Positions 61,252-64,000 of a stretch of 64,000 nt of DNA are shown one piece after another. Below the pieces are notes generated by a model. It worked only from the letters and a program-made list of their open reading frames with translations, was not told where the DNA came from and made no database searches. A program made the translations under genes and the position numbers. The DNA is from an uncultured Lachnospiraceae bacterium (lineage in GTDB: Bacteria > Bacillota > Clostridia > Lachnospirales > Lachnospiraceae), in the NCBI GenBank assembly GCA_947245585.1, contig CAMXPV010000011.1:1-64000 (forward strand). Direction: 5' to 3'. Positions within the stretch are counted from its first letter, which is position 1. Every line of letters starts with the position of its first letter.

Positions 61252-62265
61252 ATGGCTCTGACAATTTATGATATCTCGCAAAAAGCTGGCGTATCGACCG
61301 CTACGGTTTCCCGCGTTCTAAACGACAGCGCCAGCGTCAGCCCTTCCACTAAGAAAAAAGTAATGGACATCATACAGAAATATGATTACATTCCCAATGC
61401 CTTTGCCCGTGGAATGGGTCTCCGGTCCCTGCAGACCATCGGCATTTTATGCGCCGATTCGTCCGATTTATTTGCCGCGAAAGCGATCTATTATCTGGAA
61501 CAGGAACTGCAGGCAAACGGTTACGAGGCCCTTTTATGCTGTACCGGATATAATCTTGGCGTGAAGAAAAACTACCTGAACCTGATTCTCTCCAAAAAAG
61601 TAGACAGCATCATTCTGGTGGGCTCCAACTTTATCGCCCCTAGCCAGTTAGAAAATGAATATATTGCCGACGCGGCGGATCAGGTGCCTGTCATGCTGTT
61701 AAACGCTTCTTTCAGCCATCCCCATGTATACAGCGTCCTCTGCGACGACTATTCGGCCATGTATGAAGCGTCCTGCGCCATGATCGGCTCCGGTATCGAG
61801 AATGTCGTATATCTGTACAATTCCGAGTCCTACAGCGGCTTGAAAAAGAAGAAAGGGTTTGAGGACGCGTGGCGGGAAAAGTTTTCCTCCGATCCCTCCG
61901 ACCGCATTTTTTATTACGACGGCGCGCCCGATTCCATAAACGATATCTCCCTGTTTGTGGAGCGGATCGCCAAAGGCACCACCTTCCACGGCGTGATTGC
62001 CGCAGATGATTCCCTTGCAATCGGCGCCATGAAATATGCACAGCGCACGGGACGCTCCATTCCCGAAGATCTCTCCGTTATCGGATACAACAATTCCGTA
62101 CTGACGGGATGCTGCAGTCCGGAGTTAACCTCCGTGGACAACTGTCTGCAACGTCAGACACACCAGTTGGTGCAGACGCTTCTGCAAGTGCTTTCAGGGG
62201 AGGAAGCGCCAAACAAGGTTGTTTTTTCGGGCAAGCTGATCCGGCGCAATACGACACGGTTTTAA
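61252..62265 (+). CDS. LacI-family regulator of the pectin/galacturonate genes
   Basis: The 337-residue protein starts with the LacI helix-turn-helix (LTIYDISQKAGVSTATVSRV, residues 3-22) and hinge, followed by the sugar-binding core (GILCADSSDLFAAKAI; GVIAADDSLAIGAMK; DLSVIGYNNS). It is first in a plus-strand set with uxaC and kduI and diverges from uxaB-uxaA. Likely inducer: a galacturonate catabolite. The ATG at 61252 fits the family start; an ATG four codons earlier (61240) lies next to the Shine-Dalgarno AAAGG and cannot be excluded. Confidence 0.88.
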   Translation: MALTIYDISQKAGVSTATVSRVLNDSASVSPSTKKKVMDIIQKYDYIPNAFARGMGLRSLQTIGILCADSSDLFAAKAIYYLEQELQANGYEALLCCTGYNLGVKKNYLNLILSKKVDSIILVGSNFIAPSQLENEYIADAADQVPVMLLNASFSHPHVYSVLCDDYSAMYEASCAMIGSGIENVVYLYNSESYSGLKKKKGFEDAWREKFSSDPSDRIFYYDGAPDSINDISLFVERIAKGTTFHGVIAADDSLAIGAMKYAQRTGRSIPEDLSVIGYNNSVLTGCCSPELTSVDNCLQRQTHQLVQTLLQVLSGEEAPNKVVFSGKLIRRNTTRF

Positions 62266-62325
62266 TTGTGAAACTCATTCAGGGTTATGAGAATGGAATA
62301 AACATATAAAGAAAGGGGTAGGAAA

Positions 62326-63741
62326 ATGGAACAATTTATGGGCAAAAATTTTATGCTGACTAACGAAACCGCGCGGAAATTATATTTCAGCTATGCGGCG
62401 GACACACCGATTCTGGATTATCACTGCCACATCAATCCGCAGGAAATCTATGAGGACCGCCGGTTTGAGAATATCACGCAGGTATGGTTGGGCGGCGATC
62501 ACTACAAATGGCGCTTGATGCGCTCCTGCGGGGTGGACGAGCGCTGCATAACGGGGGACGCTTCCGACGAGGAGAAATTTTTCAAATGGGCAGAGTGTCT
62601 TGGCCGGGCGATCGGCAATCCTCTCTTCCACTGGTCCCATCTGGAGCTGCAAAAATACTTTGGTTACCACGGCGTATTGAATAAGAATACGGCAAAGGAG
62701 GTCTGGGAGCTGTGCAACAAAAAGCTAGCCGACCCTTCACTCTCGGTTCGCAACCTGATCAAACAGTCCAATGTCACCCTGATCTGCACGACAGACGATC
62801 CGGTTGACTCTCTGGAGTGGCACAAAAAACTGGCTGCGGACGATTCTTTTGACGTACAGGTGCTTCCCGCATGGCGGCCGGACAAGGCGATGAACATCGA
62901 AAAACCTACTTATAAAGAATATCTGGACACACTCGCAAAGGTATCGGGCGTTGCCATCCATACCTTTGCCGATCTGCAGAAAGCCCTGTCCGCGCGCATG
63001 GATTTCTTTGCCTCCATGGGCTGCTCCGTTTCGGACCACGCACTGGAATATGTGATGTATGCGCCTGCATCCGAACAGGAGATTGAAGCCATTTTTGCGA
63101 AACGGCTTTCCGGAGGCGGAGTCACACGCGAAGAAGAATTACAATTCAAGACCGCTTTCATGCTGTTTGTCGGCAGGGAATACGCGAAACGCGGCTGGGT
63201 TATGCAGCTTCACTACGGCTGTAAGCGCGACAACAACACGCCGATGTTCGACCGGCTCGGTGCGGACACCGGTTACGACTGCATCAACAACTACGCCCCC
63301 TCCTCCGAGATGGCGGATTATCTGAATGCGCTGAACCGGACGGACGCGCTGCCCAAAACCATCATTTACAGCCTGAATCCCAACGACAATCAGGCGATTG
63401 GCACCATTCTCGGCTGTTTCCAGGACTCCACCGCCGCCGCCAAGATTCAGCAGGGTTCGGCGTGGTGGTTCAACGACCATAAGACGGGAATGCAGGATCA
63501 GATGATCTCCCTCGCCAATCTTGGGAACCTCTCCGGCTTTGTGGGGATGCTGACGGACTCCAGGAGTTTCCTCTCCTACACCAGACACGATTATTTCCGC
63601 CGCATTCTCTGCAATCTGTTCGGCACCTGGGTGGAGAACGGGGAATACCCGTACGATGAGGTAATGCTCGGTGAAATCGTAAAGGATATCTGCTATAATA
63701 ATGCTGTCAGATATTTCGGCTTTGATTTAAAATTACACTAA
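62326..63741 (+). CDS. uxaC: Glucuronate/galacturonate isomerase
   Basis: The 471-residue enzyme shows the UxaC pattern: NETARKLYFSYAADTPILDYHCHINP with the His-x-His metal site, LGGDHYKWRLMRSCGVDE, TTDDPVDSLEWH, WVMQLHYGCKRDNN and GMLTDSRSFLSYTRHDYFRRILC. It converts galacturonate to tagaturonate and glucuronate to fructuronate, the first step of the Ashwell pathway, feeding uxaB and uxaA. AAAGGGG precedes the ATG. It follows lacI by 60 bases. Confidence 0.95.
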   Translation: MEQFMGKNFMLTNETARKLYFSYAADTPILDYHCHINPQEIYEDRRFENITQVWLGGDHYKWRLMRSCGVDERCITGDASDEEKFFKWAECLGRAIGNPLFHWSHLELQKYFGYHGVLNKNTAKEVWELCNKKLADPSLSVRNLIKQSNVTLICTTDDPVDSLEWHKKLAADDSFDVQVLPAWRPDKAMNIEKPTYKEYLDTLAKVSGVAIHTFADLQKALSARMDFFASMGCSVSDHALEYVMYAPASEQEIEAIFAKRLSGGGVTREEELQFKTAFMLFVGREYAKRGWVMQLHYGCKRDNNTPMFDRLGADTGYDCINNYAPSSEMADYLNALNRTDALPKTIIYSLNPNDNQAIGTILGCFQDSTAAAKIQQGSAWWFNDHKTGMQDQMISLANLGNLSGFVGMLTDSRSFLSYTRHDYFRRILCNLFGTWVENGEYPYDEVMLGEIVKDICYNNAVRYFGFDLKLH

Positions 63742-63743
63742 CA

Positions 63744-63780
63744 AATCGAGCAAAGCTCGATTGCGAGATCCGCTTCGCGG
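63744..63780. repeat. Two small hairpins between uxaC and kduI
   Basis: AATCGAGC-AAA-GCTCGATT (63744-63762) and CCGC-TTC-GCGG (63770-63780), followed by CCTCGAAAAAATAC. The three-base loops and CTCGAAAA block recall elements A and B. There is no T-run, so an mRNA stability element is more likely than a terminator. Confidence 0.55.
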
Positions 63781-63815
63781 CCTCGAAAAAATACACTCAA
63801 AGGAGGGGACTTATT

Positions 63816-64000
63816 ATGGAACTGAGAACTGCTGCTTCACCAAAAGACGTAAAACACTACACCACGGACCGTCTCCGGGAGGAATTTTTAATTGACGATC
63901 TGTTCCATCCCGATGAGATCAAACTGGTATACAGCCATATTGACCGCATTATCACAGGCTCCGCCGTGCCGGTAAAACCGCTTTCCCTCACCGCAGGGGA
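63816..64000 (+). CDS. kduI: 5-dehydro-4-deoxy-D-glucuronate isomerase, N-terminal part (cut by window end)
   Basis: The first 61 residues (MELRTAASPKDVKHYTTDRL, then EEFLIDDLF and Ile/Tyr-rich strands) match the start of KduI. The enzyme isomerises 4-deoxy-L-threo-5-hexosulose uronate, made from unsaturated uronates, to the substrate of KduD. AAAGGAGG lies about 9 bases before the ATG. It belongs to the lacI-uxaC operon. Confidence 0.92.
   Translation, partial: MELRTAASPKDVKHYTTDRLREEFLIDDLFHPDEIKLVYSHIDRIITGSAVPVKPLSLTAG

Overview
The window looks like a chromosomal stretch of a butyrate-producing, pectin-using member of the Clostridia, most likely Lachnospiraceae. The evidence is a complete thl-crt-hbd-bcd-etfB-etfA cluster, AGGAGG-type ribosome binding sites, Firmicute-type TTGACA/TATAAT promoters, cre-like boxes, MocR, NlpC/P60 and long-form HPF proteins, and the Lpl-type sugar ABC transporter. 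There is no plasmid or phage signature, no CRISPR array and no transposase. The call rests on gene content only.

Region by region. 1-290: the end of a CYTH-domain protein. 292-6480: a minus-strand maltodextrin-type operon (binding protein, two permeases, MalQ, LacI regulator) behind a strong promoter and an unusual array of four 12-bp repeats. 6522-20012: mixed housekeeping and unknown genes (c-di-GMP phosphodiesterase, HAD phosphatase, DUF6062, TetR, MocR, DUF2225, glnS, a 38-residue membrane peptide, a membrane-anchored beta-propeller protein and two uncharacterised neighbours). 20283-26523: the butyrate operon, carrying small hairpin repeats between and behind its genes. 26540-40565: chemotaxis receptor, M23 peptidase, DUF1576 membrane protein, an hpf-glycosyltransferase operon, NlpC/P60, thioredoxin reductase, an SDR, MATE and YitT. 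40658-40808: tRNA-Val(CAC) and tRNA-Ala(CGC).

40906-64000 is a pectin utilisation locus. An eight-gene minus-strand operon (52934 down to 41899) encodes an Lpl-type importer (lipoprotein and two permeases, no ATPase), a CE12 acetylesterase, two GH43 enzymes (one fused to ankyrin repeats), a MATE exporter and a GH105 hydrolase. A pectinesterase converges on its end. A second minus-strand operon (60963 down to 54625) holds uxaB, uxaA, a KduD-like dehydrogenase, a GH28 polygalacturonase and a TIM-barrel isomerase. A divergent plus-strand set encodes a LacI regulator, uxaC and the start of kduI. None of the enzymes has a visible signal peptide, so the likely model is import of decorated oligogalacturonides, de-esterification and cleavage inside the cell, then conversion of galacturonate (UxaC, UxaB, UxaA) and unsaturated uronate (KduI, KduD) to 2-keto-3-deoxygluconate. 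Three promoters of this locus carry a similar 14-bp cre/LacI-type box just downstream of their -10 elements, which suggests shared control.

Beyond known genes, the strongest unexplained signals are the 12-bp repeat array at 6373-6422, a 15-bp motif found five times directly behind terminator-like hairpins, two related double-hairpin elements around the etf genes, the ankyrin-GH43 fusion, the zinc-ribbon-fused permease and the membrane beta-propeller cluster.
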